From Leuctra nigra (taxonomy: Eukaryota; Arthropoda; Insecta; Plecoptera; Leuctridae): a stretch of 64,000 bases of DNA. Numbering within the stretch: the stretch's first letter is position 1; each line of letters starts with the position of its first letter. The stretch lies in the NCBI GenBank assembly GCA_934045905.1, contig OW203767.1, positions 15,379,073-15,443,072 on the forward strand. Direction: 5' to 3'. Below are positions 1-10,910 of the stretch, piece by piece. The notes beneath the pieces were generated by a model. That model was not told the DNA's origin. It was given only the letters and a program-made list of their open reading frames with translations, and did no database searches. A program made the translations under genes and the position numbers.

Positions 1-616
1 GAAATTTTTTTTAAAATATAACAATTAGGTATATATAATTGATCATATTGTGTCTCCGAATTCAAGAAAATAGATTAGGGATAGGTAATTGAGTCATTGC
101 ATAAGACTTTGTCTGTTCCTTCTCATAAAGCAGTGTTTAGCTTAACATAGGGAAAAGTTGGTTTTCGTCCATACACATAAAAATAATACTAAATTAAATA
201 TAAAAATAATAATAAGTAAACTGTTTTGGGAGATTATTGTTTAAAAAGCAAAGAGCTTTTATGAATGTTAGGCTAGGCAGATATGAGTTAGAAACGGCAC
301 CTCCACCAAATACAATAATAGTACATTCAAGAAAACTGCTTACACCAAATTGGACTCAATTCAAACTGGGCATATTGACATTTTCAATACCCAGTTACCA
401 AATAGTATGCATTTTATGAAGTAGGATTTTTTTGTTATAACTTTTAAAATTTCTCTTCAGTTTTGCGTAATTGACTCTCAAAGATTGGTATCATCAGCTA
501 TCCTTGATGAATGCTGTGGGTCAATGTTATTGATACTGTGAGTGAACTATTAAGGTACACTCAGCTTCTGACACCACCATCAAGAGGGGGCCCTCTGCGT
601 CGTCTACCATTGGCTC
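1..616. other. Non-genic AT-rich sequence
   Basis: No exon or recognisable repeat is seen here. The short open frames are of chance length and composition. The stretch ends at an assembly gap. Confidence 0.6.
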
Positions 617-816
617 NNNNNNNNNNNNNNNNNNNNNNNNNNNNNNNNNNNNNNNNNNNNNNNNNNNNNNNNNNNNNNNNNNNNNNNNNNNNNNNNNNNN
701 NNNNNNNNNNNNNNNNNNNNNNNNNNNNNNNNNNNNNNNNNNNNNNNNNNNNNNNNNNNNNNNNNNNNNNNNNNNNNNNNNNNNNNNNNNNNNNNNNNNN
801 NNNNNNNNNNNNNNNN
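617..816. other. Assembly gap (200 N)
   Basis: Exactly 200 consecutive N. A round number like this usually marks a scaffold join whose true size may differ. Any reading frame across it is meaningless. Confidence 0.99.
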
Positions 817-1675
817 AGAGGTGAATGAAAAATATTTCGAAAGAAGATGAAGTTTGAATTGTATTGATTCTTGGTTTTTATTTGTTTATGCGAAAGATCT
901 TCGCTTTGCTACAAATTATGTCACTTCCTTATGTACATTTTGGCACGAATTCAAATTATTGTAATTCAACTTTTCGAACGTTCTCTCAAGAGCACGAAGC
1001 ACGTTATGATGATAACCTCTTCCCTTACAACTTATTCAAATACCAAATTGCATTAACTAGCCTCATATTTAGCAGCCAATCTCCTAACCTAAGTGAACCA
1101 ATTACACCTTCCCACCTAAATTAATAGTGTTTTCATACCATCTCCCTTTAACGACCTTTGCAAAATGCATCATCCACATTATAGAGGAACGGTCATCATT
1201 TCGCTCATAGTTTATTCATAATACAATAACCTCACATATTTAGCGTTCCTAGACGTGCGCATGCTCACTGTAACCAACCAACCTCGACACTACTGCCATC
1301 TGGGGGGTGGTAAATGAGGCATTAATTAGTTGAACACCACACTGGTGGACTGAGCACATTTAATATGCAATTATTTTCTCTCATTTGTAGCCGGAGCATC
1401 ATAACTATGCTCATCTAATGCTGTATACATATTTATATTAGGCTTGGCGTTGTATTCTACGTGTTTTTTTTCTCGTCAAGCAAAACGTCCTTTAGCGACA
1501 CCTCTGGGAGTGTCGTGAAGCTATGAAACAGGAGGAATATTTTTGGGACAATGAGGAGTTACGATGCAGCTTAAAAATGTACTCTCTAATTAGGTATCAA
1601 AATATTATATTACCTAACCTCTAAAATGGGCTGACTAATTGAGCAGATTTAAGATGCTATTCGGGTAGAATTTCA
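817..1675. other. Non-genic sequence
   Basis: AT-rich, without a supported gene, RNA or clear repeat boundary. Confidence 0.5.
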
Positions 1676-1676
1676 A

Positions 1677-1916
1677 GGGAAATGTACCACGAGAGAAGGG
1701 GAATATTATCTACACATAAAGGATCCATTCTTTGGATACGTTTATACAACTTTTTTAAGTTGTCAAAAGAATATCTAAAGGCATAAAAGCTCAGTCAATC
1801 GGGGTTTCCTGACCCTGAAATGGACTTTTCACAACATAAAAGTTCGATAAACGAATACATTCCTAAGGAATGGAGCCTTCTTGTGTGTATTATCTTCTCT
1901 TGTGGTACTTATGGGA
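1677..1916. repeat. Foldback MITE-like element (about 240 bp)
   Basis: The left arm (about 1677-1750, beginning GGAAATGTACCACGAGAGAAG-like) is the imperfect reverse complement of the right arm (about 1845-1916, ending TCTTGTGGTACTTATGGG). Arms are roughly 70 bp around an unpaired centre. Part of the right arm (AATGGAGCC...TTGTGTGTATT) resembles 35515-35575, so it belongs to a dispersed family. No target duplication was confirmed. A miniature inverted-repeat transposon is the likeliest explanation. Confidence 0.55.
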
Positions 1917-3009
1917 GGTTTAAAGTCTGTTGATACATTAGTTGAACTTTGAAGTAATAAACAAATTATAAATTACAACTTTTAAGCTGAAGGGTTATCA
2001 GGCAATCGTGTGTAATTGTCTTTAAATCGGACTTTCACGACTTGAAAAGCTCTAAAAGCTCTTATATTTCTTAAGTAATTGAACATTCCATGTGTGTATT
2101 TTATTCTATTTCTCTCATTACACCCACACACTTTAAGCAGTTATGAAATCCCTACTAAGAATTACCTGTGATGTTTCGTTATTTTTATATAAATAGTTTA
2201 ATGCGATTATCTGAAAAATAAATAAATTAAAATAAGAAAATACAAACACAAAGTTCTCAGAAAAGTTAAAAGTCACTGCCAGCCAATTGGCCAACTGAAA
2301 TTAACTTGTAATTTAATCCAATTACCAAGTCAATTACCGATTGGTGTTCAATCAAATTGATTCGAACGTTTAATTATCTTGATTCCCACGATATTCGTTC
2401 GCACGTCCGATCAGTGCTACCAACTGTATCGAGTGCTAATCATGGTGGTCTCCAGGGTTGACAACTGCACAACTGAAAGAAAATAACTCGACCACAAACT
2501 AAACTACTAAAGGCGGCGGTGGAAAAAGAATTTCAAATACTCGACTTCTGTTCGAGAAGATGATGCCAACTGTGAAATAGTTCCCAATAATTTCAAACAC
2601 CGTGACAGACTGGTAATCATCCAAGATGGCGTCTCGGTACACTCGCTGCCAACAACGCGAGACGTTCATCCAAAGTGGTCTTTATATTTGGATTAACGAC
2701 GCACCCGTTTACAGCGTGACTAATTGTGAATGCTAATTGGTGGAATCGGAATGTCATGGAGCTAGAGCAGAGACCTATTATTGGAACTATTATAACAAAA
2801 TATTTCTGAAACAATTTGCTTGTAGAAAAGGGATAGTTTTGTTCAATTTGAGCCATTGACCAAAAAAAAATCCTTAAGTTTATCATTTTGGAATTATATC
2901 TAAAAAAAAATAACAAAAATCCAAGTATTTGTATCGTATTTTCCTTTTATTTCATGGAGACGAATGTGATTTATTTATATATAATCTATAATCTATTTCC
3001 ATTTGAATT
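1917..3009. other. Non-genic sequence
   Basis: No supported gene. About 2280-2420 is rich in AATTA/CAATTA words, which could be homeodomain-type regulatory sequence or just base composition. Confidence 0.45.
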
Positions 3010-3500
3010 GAATCGCCGTTTTAGAGATATGAAGTCACTTCCGGTTTCAAAATGGCCCAAAAGAATTCGTAATAGCAAGGTATCATTAAATACCAAAAGT
3101 GCACTTGTGGTAAAAATTTCAGATTGATACGCTCAACCGTTTAGGTTGTATACCAGCTGTCAACGGTTCTTTTTTATCATCTGAATCATCATCAGAATCA
3201 GAAAGCGGTTGTAGTTTTACGGTTTTAAACGACACAACCTTGTTGGCAAGTTGGAATATGATAGGGTGGGCCATAGCTCCAAATTATAAGATATTTCATA
3301 ACAATTTGAAATTTGAAATTTTTTAAAGTACCTATAGGCCTAAAAGCGTAAAATATAGTTTGACTGTAATTTGACTACAGTAGTTTGACTGTAAACCGTA
3401 ATTTAAAAAGGTTAATTAACCTTTTTAAATTACAGTTTGTCAGTTTAACCGGTAGTGTGTGCACCGTACGACTTGGCTGGCGTGGGGCGACCTCCTCACT
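3010..3500 (-). repeat. Diverged copy of the 1.85-kb 'GCCAAGTC' repeat family
   Basis: Read on the minus strand, this matches the first part of the unit at 52557-54398 in the same order. The shared landmarks are: GCCAAGTCGTAC near 3467-3480; the GAAATATCTTA...GAGCTATGGCCCACCC block near 3260-3300; the TCTGATTCTGA-TGATGATTC block near 3178-3205; the AAACGGTTGAGC-type block; and the ACCGGAAGTGAC-type block near 3036-3048. Divergence is far greater than between the two copies at 52-56 kb, so this is an older insertion. Confidence 0.7.
3398..3433. repeat. Perfect 36-bp palindrome
   Basis: The 36 bases are identical to their own reverse complement, centred on GGTTAATTAACC. The palindrome lies inside the diverged repeat copy, between its GCCAAGTC end and its CCACCC block, and has no counterpart at that place in the 52-56 kb copies. 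It may be a nested miniature element or a replication-derived duplication. Confidence 0.9.
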
Positions 3501-4179
3501 AGATAAGAAGACATGTTCAGATATTTCTAAATAATATGGTAAAGATAGAATTCCCTTTTATCCTGAGACACGCTTAGGACTAACTTTTCCTTTTCATGGA
3601 TGAGCTATTTTTATAAACGATCTTCATAATTAATACGTAAATACTTAATTTCAACTAATATATCTAATTAGTTAGTCCACCAATCTTGAAAATTACCTAC
3701 GGAAAACATTAATTCAGCTTTTGAAAACGTGAAACTTCCAACGAGGACCTAAGTTATCCATCAACAGTGTATTTGGTTAGGAATTTCCAGCAATTACTCG
3801 CTAGACGGCGCGTCAATCGTCAAAGAATTGGGCGTCGGGGGAAGTAGAAGCGTCTGTGGGGGGGAGGGGGGGGGGGGAATGCTAATTAAAATCTCTCTCA
3901 GATCTCTTTGGCTAACAAATAATGTTATTAGTTAGGCGGTAAAGATGGCAAACTGCCTCACTGGATGAGTGCCAGTAAGAGACGTTTAATACATAACTAC
4001 TTGGTGTAGAAATAATTGTAGACGTTATTACCACTGGAGACACAAATTAAGAGGGATATTTCAGATTATTAATATGAGTAATTTCATTCGTATTACTGTA
4101 AATACCTTGGAAATATATTAATTGAGCAATGCAAAGATGAAAGAAGAAATTTGGTAAACGAAACTTGGCGTCTTAAAAT
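3501..4179. other. Non-genic sequence with G-rich run
   Basis: No supported gene. An interrupted run of G lies at 3858-3877. Confidence 0.5.
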
Positions 4180-4293
4180 GAGTTTTTCAATACTCTGCTG
4201 AAACCAAAGTCATTTTTGGAATGTAATTGGTTGTTGCCATGACAATACAGTCCTAATCAACCGTTTAAAAGTTAGCAGAGTATTGAAAGACTG
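4180..4293. repeat. MITE family B, copy 1
   Basis: Short foldback: the end near 4182-4200 (TTTTTCAATACTCTGCTG) is the imperfect reverse complement of 4271-4290. The core contains the family words GGAATGTAATTGGTTGTTG, CATGACAATA and GTCCTAATCAAC. Related copies lie at about 5755, 43183 and 60749. Confidence 0.65.
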
Positions 4294-5754
4294 GCCCTAA
4301 TTATAGGTAATGATGTGGTTCAGTTATATTACTTCATTTTCTCTGATATATGATGACATTGGATTTGATATCGAATATCAATTTAATTTTGTATCGACGT
4401 CGATATATTATCTGATATTGAAATAACAAAATATTGATATTCATTATTTTCGAGCACCTATCGATGTTTTGTACTTTTTTTAACATCCGAATTATTCGGT
4501 ATTATACCGATATTTCTATCCCTAATTTCCCCCAATTCTCAATTTTCTAAGGTCCAACTTCTAGACATTTTACGGGATTACAGACACAATGAAGTAGCGA
4601 AATGTGTCACATGAACCAGGAGAATTACGGACGAACGTAACAGGAAACAAGAATCAAGAAAGTTTTGGACAAATTGAAATCACTGTACATTTGGCTGATA
4701 ATTCACTAGTGATTTCTCAGGTGGAACTTAATCTCGAATTTAGGGTCACGTCTTCGTATAACTTAAAACGTTAGAGGGTCGCATAAAATTAGCGTAGGTA
4801 CTTGCCCTCTAAGATGTTATAATCTTATAAAATGTGTCTCGAAATTCGTAGGTGACAAATACTCCCGTTATAATGCCCAAACCGCACCACTCAACTAGAT
4901 CAATAAGAAAATCAGAGAACAGTATACAAAATTGTGAAATCCAAGTCAAATAATCCAGCAAAACTATATTAAAACATGATAATTACATGTTGGCATGCCT
5001 TTGGACTTGAATTTCCCAACCATTTTAATGTAACGAACATATTAGAAGTTAACATTTGAAATTATTGGAAAAAATACTGATTTGAACTCCGTGTTTTGGT
5101 TAGTGAAGACTACAGTCCCCTGTTATCAACATCTGGTATCCAACATTTAAATGTATCATCTATTATAAATGACCACAAAATGTGTATTTAGCACGCGCAA
5201 CTTCCTCTAACATAAAACCAATATGTTTCCTAAAAAAAAAGTCACATTAAAAATAACGAAATTATTTTTAATCTTGAGCTCAACTAGCGTTCTATGAGAG
5301 AATGTTGACAATTAACGTGTCAACGAATGTAGCCACATGCTAGTGTATAATATCAAGACATGGAGAGGCAATTGGCAGCAAGTCAAAGCGTTTCAGAAAA
5401 AGTACTCAATAAATCACGCGGGAAGACTTGTCATGGACCAAAGAACCAACGATGAGCTAAGCTAAACGGGGAGAAGACTTTAGACGCAAAACTGATTATT
5501 ACTTCCCTCGTTAAATGATGTATGGTGGCACTGTTTTGTTTGGGATGATATATTGATGAATAGTTGTTACGTTGTTACTATGCACTATGGGAAAAGGGGA
5601 ATGGCATTTTTATTTAAATTTTAACCATTAAATGATTAGGTCGAAAATTTGTAAAACAATGAAATATTTGTCGAAATGTGATTAAGTTTGATCGAATTAA
5701 AGTTATGTTATTTTTTATTTTTCATGAGATTTTTTTTACATTTTGACCAATAAG
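4294..5754. other. Non-genic sequence with possible hAT relic
   Basis: No supported gene. About 4340-4523 is full of ATATCGATATT-type words and ends in CTATCCCTA. This resembles 18158-18330, which starts TAGGGATGATC and has the same ATCGATA-rich body, so both may be relics of one hAT-like family in opposite orientations. Confidence 0.35.
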
Positions 5755-5889
5755 GACTGGTTTTTCAAAGCTCTGTTAAAATGATTAGCTAAGCTTCAAC
5801 GTTCATTCAAGGAATGTCATTGGTTCTTGTCATGGTACTTTAGGACTAATCACAGCTGTTTAAAATTTAGCAAAGCTTGGTAAAAATTT
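5755..5889. repeat. MITE family B, copy 2
   Basis: Foldback with TTTTTCAAAGCTCTGTTAAA at the left and TTAGCAAAGCTTGGTAAAAA at the right. The core GGAATGTCATTGGTTCTTG is shared with the copy at 4180-4293. Confidence 0.65.
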
Positions 5890-6294
5890 CAACTCAATCG
5901 GAAAAACGATACGGACCTTTATTGCTGCAGACAGACAAAAAAAACATAGGTCAGTGCCAAAGAAGTAACAGGAGTAGCTGATTCAAATAATTTTTAAACC
6001 CATAAAGTGACAGTTTGCTGCATTAGATATACAGAAGTTTCACAACGGGTTTCTAATTTTTCTCATCTCCTTACTTTTTTATTAGAAGTTTGCGCAAATA
6101 AAATTGTACTTTGCTCTTCCATCATACGCATTTGTCAAGTCACACTGTTTTGAAACTGGTTTGTCTTATTTACTTGGAATTGATATTAATTATCGAATAT
6201 CACTATTCTTCATTCCTCGAATTAGGATGAACTCAAGGTCAGACATACACGACCTCTACTGGTAATGCTGACTGACGAAATTGATGAAGATTCG
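5890..6294. other. Upstream region of LRR-1
   Basis: No gene. The last roughly 100 bases before the TATA box presumably hold promoter elements, but the promoter block shared by LRR-2 and LRR-3 is not clearly recognisable here. Confidence 0.4.
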
Positions 6295-6302
6295 TATATA
6301 AA
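6295..6302 (+). promoter_or_regulatory. TATA box of LRR-1
   Basis: TATATAAA begins 56 bases before the exon-1 ATG. The same box sits 54 and 56 bases before the exon-1 ATG of LRR-2 and LRR-3. Constant spacing in three paralogues makes this a credible core promoter. Confidence 0.7.
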
Positions 6303-6350
6303 CTTTGCAGTTGAATTAGAACTGCACTTGCACATCTGCTTGCAGCGGCA

Positions 6351-8200
6351 ATGGACTCCATACATCCAGGTAAGAACCTCTGTGTAACGCGTAAGCGAGT
6401 AATCATATTGCATGCATGCGAATTATATACGTGTGAAAGTTGCTGCTCTACAGACCTTGGCAAAGCTGTAACAAAGCGTCAAGGAGCAGTATAAATGTCA
6501 TTCTAAATGAAACAAATTTGACGAATTTATAAATTATATCTTAAAACAACTCGTGAATTTCTTGAGAGTACAGTCTAAAAATTGGCAGACACTCCTAAAA
6601 TGTTGGTCCCAATGACCATACAAAATTTGAATTTAATCGGACAAACGGTAGGATATTTTCACTTTTCAACTACAAGTCCTAACTCCATTTGGAGGGGACC
6701 TTTCAGCGCCTGAGGGCAAATGCCAAAATATAATCGCCAATCAAATGATGTATGCACCTTAGAAATGTGGATTTTCTTTGCTCCTCTATTGTTATGGGGT
6801 GAAATGGAGGTAGTACCAGAAAAAAAACAAAATAAGCGTGTAAAATAGGAATTCCAAACAAAAAATAGATTTTTCTCTGCTGCAAATTCATTGTCAAACG
6901 TAATTTTGCTCAAAAACTGAAACTGAGACCACTGTTATGTCATTATTTTTCATTTGATTTAAAAATTCTTGTATATTAGTGTGTGTGAAAGACTTCTAAT
7001 CGATTGCTCGAACAAGGCAAGACAAGCAGGCAGGGTTGACATTAGAACACATTGTTTGTTGTAGTAACGTCTTCCAAGATTCTCCGAGCGTTCCTGCTAC
7101 TGATACTCACAGTCGGCTGCCGCGCTCAAGTCATTCCACAAACCTGTGATATCATCATGAAAGATCCAGAAAACTTCGACAACTTGTTAATATGTGGTAA
7201 TCTTGGCGACTTCGCTGCAAAAACCGCCAGATTCAAAACTGAAGAACTAAATGAAGTGCACGTCGTGACCTTCCTCTTTAGCGAGGATCTTTCTCTCACA
7301 AGTGGCGACTTCGATAGAACTAAATACGGAAATGTTAAAAGAGTTGAGTTTATAAGTAGCAGCCTAACTGATATAAACACTGAACCACTGCTTGGGCTTA
7401 ATAACTTAAAGGATCTTAAGTACGTTGAAAATAATTTCACGTCTGTAAACGCCAACGCGTTTGCGGGATTAGGTTCTTTGGAGAATCTAGTTCTTACGGA
7501 AAACGAAATTGAGACTCTGTCTGCTGATGCATTCCGTGGTCTTTATAATCTTAAAGCTTTGGACCTTGATTCTAATTTACTGACTGCAATCGACGAACAT
7601 ACTTTTAGTGGTTTGGAGAATTTAACTCGCCTGTCTTTAGCTTCGAATAAGATTAGAACTATTAATTCCCAGGCCTTCCGAAATAATCCGGAACTATATG
7701 TACTCAATCTGGGTGACAATAAACTAGAATCTCTGGATAGTGGATTATTTCAATCAAATTCTAAATTGCTTGAACTCAAGCTTGATGGAAATGACATGGA
7801 AAATCTATCAAACTTTCCACTAAAATCGTCATCCCTTTCTGATTTGACTTTGAAATCCTGCAACATTCAAAACATTCCTGATGGATATTTCAACCAGTTG
7901 CCACATTTGAAGTTTTTAGATCTTAACTCGAACAAAATCCGCGAGTTTGGTTTGAACGTATTCCCATCGTCAACTGGATTACAACATATTCTTCTTGACA
8001 ACAATAAGTTGACATCTTTGAGTGTCGTCAGTTTCGCTCCGTTTCTCCGAGTCGTTGAGAAGTACGCGGAGAGTTTCGGGGCGCCACCAGTCTCTCTGAG
8101 CGGCAATCCTTGGGACTGTACAACCAGTGACATGGTGGAGCTGCGAGCGCAAAATCATACTCTTTTCAACTTCGATTATTCTTTTAACTGCGATCACTGA
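6351..8200 (+). CDS. Secreted leucine-rich-repeat protein LRR-1 (two exons, 384 aa)
   Basis: Exons 6351-6369 and 7065-8200, intron 6370-7064 (GTAAG...TTGTAG). Exon 1 encodes MDSIHP; the split codon G|TA gives Val7. Exon 2 of this copy has ACG where LRR-3 has ATG, so the tiny first exon is needed to supply a start. Residues 1-27 form a signal peptide (hydrophobic core FLLLILTVG). Cys34 and Cys50 may make an N-terminal disulfide. About ten 24-residue LRRs (pattern LxxLxLxxNxLxxI) run from about residue 96 to 333. A short LRRCT-like end follows (NPWDC, Cys358; last Cys382). No transmembrane or GPI signal is seen, so it is probably secreted, acting through protein binding; the partner is unknown. 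Arthropod secreted LRR proteins include immune, salivary and matrix proteins, and the sequence does not say which. It is the first of a tandem cluster. Confidence 0.88.
6370..7064 (+). other. Intron 1 of LRR-1, largely repeat family A
   Basis: The donor is CAG|GTAAG and the acceptor TTGTTGTAG. From just after the donor the intron carries the order of words typical of family A: CTGTGTAACGCGT, ATTGCATGC, GTGAAAGTTGCTGCTCTA, AAAATGTTGGTCCCAATGAC, TTAATCGGACAAACGGT and, near 6978-7012, ATTAGTGTGTGTG...GATTGCTCGAAC. Only about 50 bases separate the end of the repeat match from the acceptor. Confidence 0.7.
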
Positions 8201-8234
8201 GTGTACTATTTATATCATTGAATGAAGAAACATT

Positions 8235-8240
8235 AATAAA
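8235..8240 (+). terminator. Poly(A) signal of LRR-1
   Basis: AATAAA, 35 bases after the stop, in a 3' UTR block conserved in LRR-2, LRR-3 and LRR-4. Confidence 0.75.
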
Positions 8241-8259
8241 TACATTTTGAAACAGATTT

Positions 8260-8927
8260 CTATAAAAACTTTTTTGCATCCCCTCTGTCTTATTTATCCC
8301 AAACGTGAACGACCCAAATTTTGAATGTAATTAAGTGTATAAAAGTCTTGAGATATGCCCATTTAAAATGGCATTTAAGGCAAAAACTGCATTACCGCAG
8401 TTCCACGATTTTCCACTAGAAGTTCGCACAACATTTTTAAAATTATTGTCATATTTAGGTATGAATGTGTGTATGTTCAATTTGTTACATTGAACGAGTG
8501 ATCGAAGTCTTAAGACTAAAGCTTTTCTAGTACGTAATACAACTAAAAACAACCTATAGGTTGCAGGCAATAATTGATACAAACAAAGAATAAAATTAAC
8601 TTATTTTATCACCTATCATTGACAAAAAAGCTGCATTTTTTAACCAATAATAATCAAAATTTAGTACAAGAATTGTAAACAAAATTGTAAATAAAATATA
8701 TAAACGTGGCCTATTTATCTATTGAATAAAACAAGAATGGAATTGATAAATAATTAAATATATTCACCATAAGAATGACGACCTTGAAATCTAATTGCCA
8801 CATTCATTTTCAATGACTGTAAAATATCTGTAGGTAATGAATGTTAATGATTTGTTTTTAGCAGATTGCTGGATGTCAATCTTCTAATGGTATTATTGAC
8901 TATCTTAATTGATCACACGTTTATAGG
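8260..8927. other. LRR-1/LRR-2 intergenic region
   Basis: No gene. About 8841-8925 is shared with the region before LRR-3 (about 12137-12210), including GTTAATGATTTGTTT and ATGGTATTATTGACT, and is likely part of the duplicated promoter. Confidence 0.5.
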
Positions 8928-8933
8928 TATAAA
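8928..8933 (+). promoter_or_regulatory. TATA box of LRR-2
   Basis: TATAAA in GGTATAAACTCC, 54 bases before the exon-1 ATG at 8982, aligned with the TATA boxes of LRR-1 and LRR-3. Confidence 0.65.
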
Positions 8934-9000
8934 CTCCACAGATGAATAAGAATTACACTGCAACATCTTCATGCAGCGGCAATGGATTCCATATATCCAG

Positions 9001-9525
9001 GTAAGTGCTAGTATATTACGCTGTGTAACGCGTTGATATGCCTGGTATTGCATGCGAATATACGTATGAAAGTTGCTGCTCTATCAACCTTGGAAACAAC
9101 TGTGAAGACATCATAATCAAAATAGCACTGAAAAGTTATTTCAAGATGAAACAAATTTGACAAATATGCCTACACTTAGGTACTACAACTCTTAAAGTTC
9201 TTGACATATTAATCTGAAAGTTGGCCAAAACTCCCATAAAATGTTGGTCCTAATGACCATGCAATTTTTTTTTATTTAATCGGACAAACGATCGGTTAAT
9301 TATCACTTTTCCACTTATCAGAGTATTTTTCTCAATAACTGTACATAAAACAGCTCATATGACATTAATGCGTGTGCAAAATTTCCGATCGATTTGTTGA
9401 ACAGTGATTAAACGTTGCCTACAACACACTAATAGAAACAAAGCAAGCAATAAAACAAAAAACATAAAGTGACATACACGTATACCGTAGAGTACCTTAT
9501 AAGAGTCTCGTTTAATTAATAAGAT

Positions 9526-9559
<34 letters not shown>

Positions 9560-9942
9560 AGACCCAATTACAACCTTTTTTCAATTTCAATTTACACACT
9601 ACCTATGTGAATAATTATTTTTTTGTAAAATTCAATGTCAACTTCACCACAATAGATAAATATTCAATACTAACTTCCCAGGACATTAAGAAATATCATA
9701 GCGCAAGCGGTCAACAACACATTTGTGTACATTTTAAATAAAACTAAGAACATACCGTGTAATAATTTAAAAAAAAGAGAAACGCCAGTACAATAAAAAC
9801 AAGACAGAATAAATAAAAACTCTGCACACTATTTCTGAGATACTTCCATCTCCATATCGAGAGCTTTTATATAATCTATCGTGCTTTAGTAGTGGAATTT
9901 GTTTCAGGAGAGAATGTGTCTTACATCCGTGTTTTGTTGCAG
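9001..9942 (+). other. Intron 1 of LRR-2 with family A repeat and poly-G run
   Basis: The donor is GTAAGTGCTAG and the acceptor TTTTGTTGCAG. Family A words fill about the first 450 bases. The last 100 bases are shared with LRR-3 (CTTCCATCTCCATATCGAGA, TAGTGGAATTTGTTTCAG). A second possible acceptor, TTTCAG|GAGAG, lies near 9907. Confidence 0.65.
9528..9558 (+). repeat. Poly-G tract (31 G)
   Basis: 31 consecutive G within intron 1 of LRR-2. The aligned position in LRR-3 (12978-12990) has 13 G, so the tract pre-dates the duplication and changed length afterwards. Exact length may be a sequencing estimate. Confidence 0.85.
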
Positions 9943-10426
9943 TAAAGTCTTCGAAGACTCTCCGAATGTTCCTGCTACTAATACTCACATTCGGTTGTGG
10001 CGCTCAGGACAGTCCACCAATCTGTGAAATCATATTTAGACAATACGGCGGCCACTTACTACTATGTGCCTTTATCATTGATTTCACAGCAGAGACTGCT
10101 CGTTTCACAGCTCAACAACTAAATACAGTCGACGATGTGACCATCACCAACAGCAAGGATCTTAATCCAAATAGTTTGTACTTCGATCGAACAAAATACG
10201 GAAATGTTCTAAACATTGATTTTACAAGGAATACCCTAAAAGACATAAACACGGATCAACTGCGGGGACCTCGCAACTTAAACCATCTTACTTACGATGA
10301 AAATAATATAACGACTGTAAACGCCCGTGCTTTTGCAGCTTTGGACGCTTTGGAGTCTCTAAGTCTTAAGAAAAACCAAATTGATAATTTGTCTGATGGT
10401 GCATTTCATGGTATTCATAAGCTTAA

Positions 10427-10910
10427 GGAGGGACACGCGATATAATCACGGTCTTCTGTAAATTTCTACAAATTTCCAAAGAATTTCGAATTTCTATAAG
10501 GCCGTTTTATCATGGCAACACAATTCACATGTAAAACTGCACTTTTCAGATGGAAAAACGTAAAAATGAAATAGTAAAACCCTCATAGCTCGGTAAAACG
10601 TCCACGAAGGTATACATTTAAAATTTTTATAATAAAATATTGCATTTGATACAGGCTATAGTAGTTTTTCAAAAAATTCTATAGGTGGGGAAGCAGCCAA
10701 ATATACGCTTTTAAAATTATCAGCATGTATTTTTCCGTATGGTAGCAATGTTAAACTGAGAAATAAATTGTAACTTTGAAGTAATATATCTCGAAAATTA
10801 GTTCACGTTGACCACTTTTTCTCGCCATATTATGATGCAGAACATAAAAATCTATTTATATGCGAAATTTGAACGATTTCTATACATGAGTGCAATTCGG
10901 AGATCCCTCC
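10427..10910. mobile_element. 484-bp insertion with TTAA target duplication (piggyBac-like MITE candidate)
   Basis: TTAA occurs at 10423-10426 and again at 10911-10914, directly flanking the insert. The ends are inverted: GGAGGGA at 10427-10433 and TCCCTCC at 10904-10910. Aligned with LRR-3 exon 2 (AGCTTAAGGGTTTG), removing the insert plus one TTAA restores the gene. TTAA duplication is the hallmark of the piggyBac superfamily, but the ends do not begin with the usual CC, so assignment is tentative. No transposase is encoded. Confidence 0.8.

Noticed and set aside
511..828. 105-codon open frame
   Set aside because: It runs through 200 N; most of it is unknown residues.
7867..8133. Minus-strand open frames conserved at the 3' ends of LRR-1, LRR-2 and LRR-3 (also 11227-11493, 14255-14521)
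   Set aside because: They are antisense shadows of the conserved LRR coding strand, with no start context or independent support.
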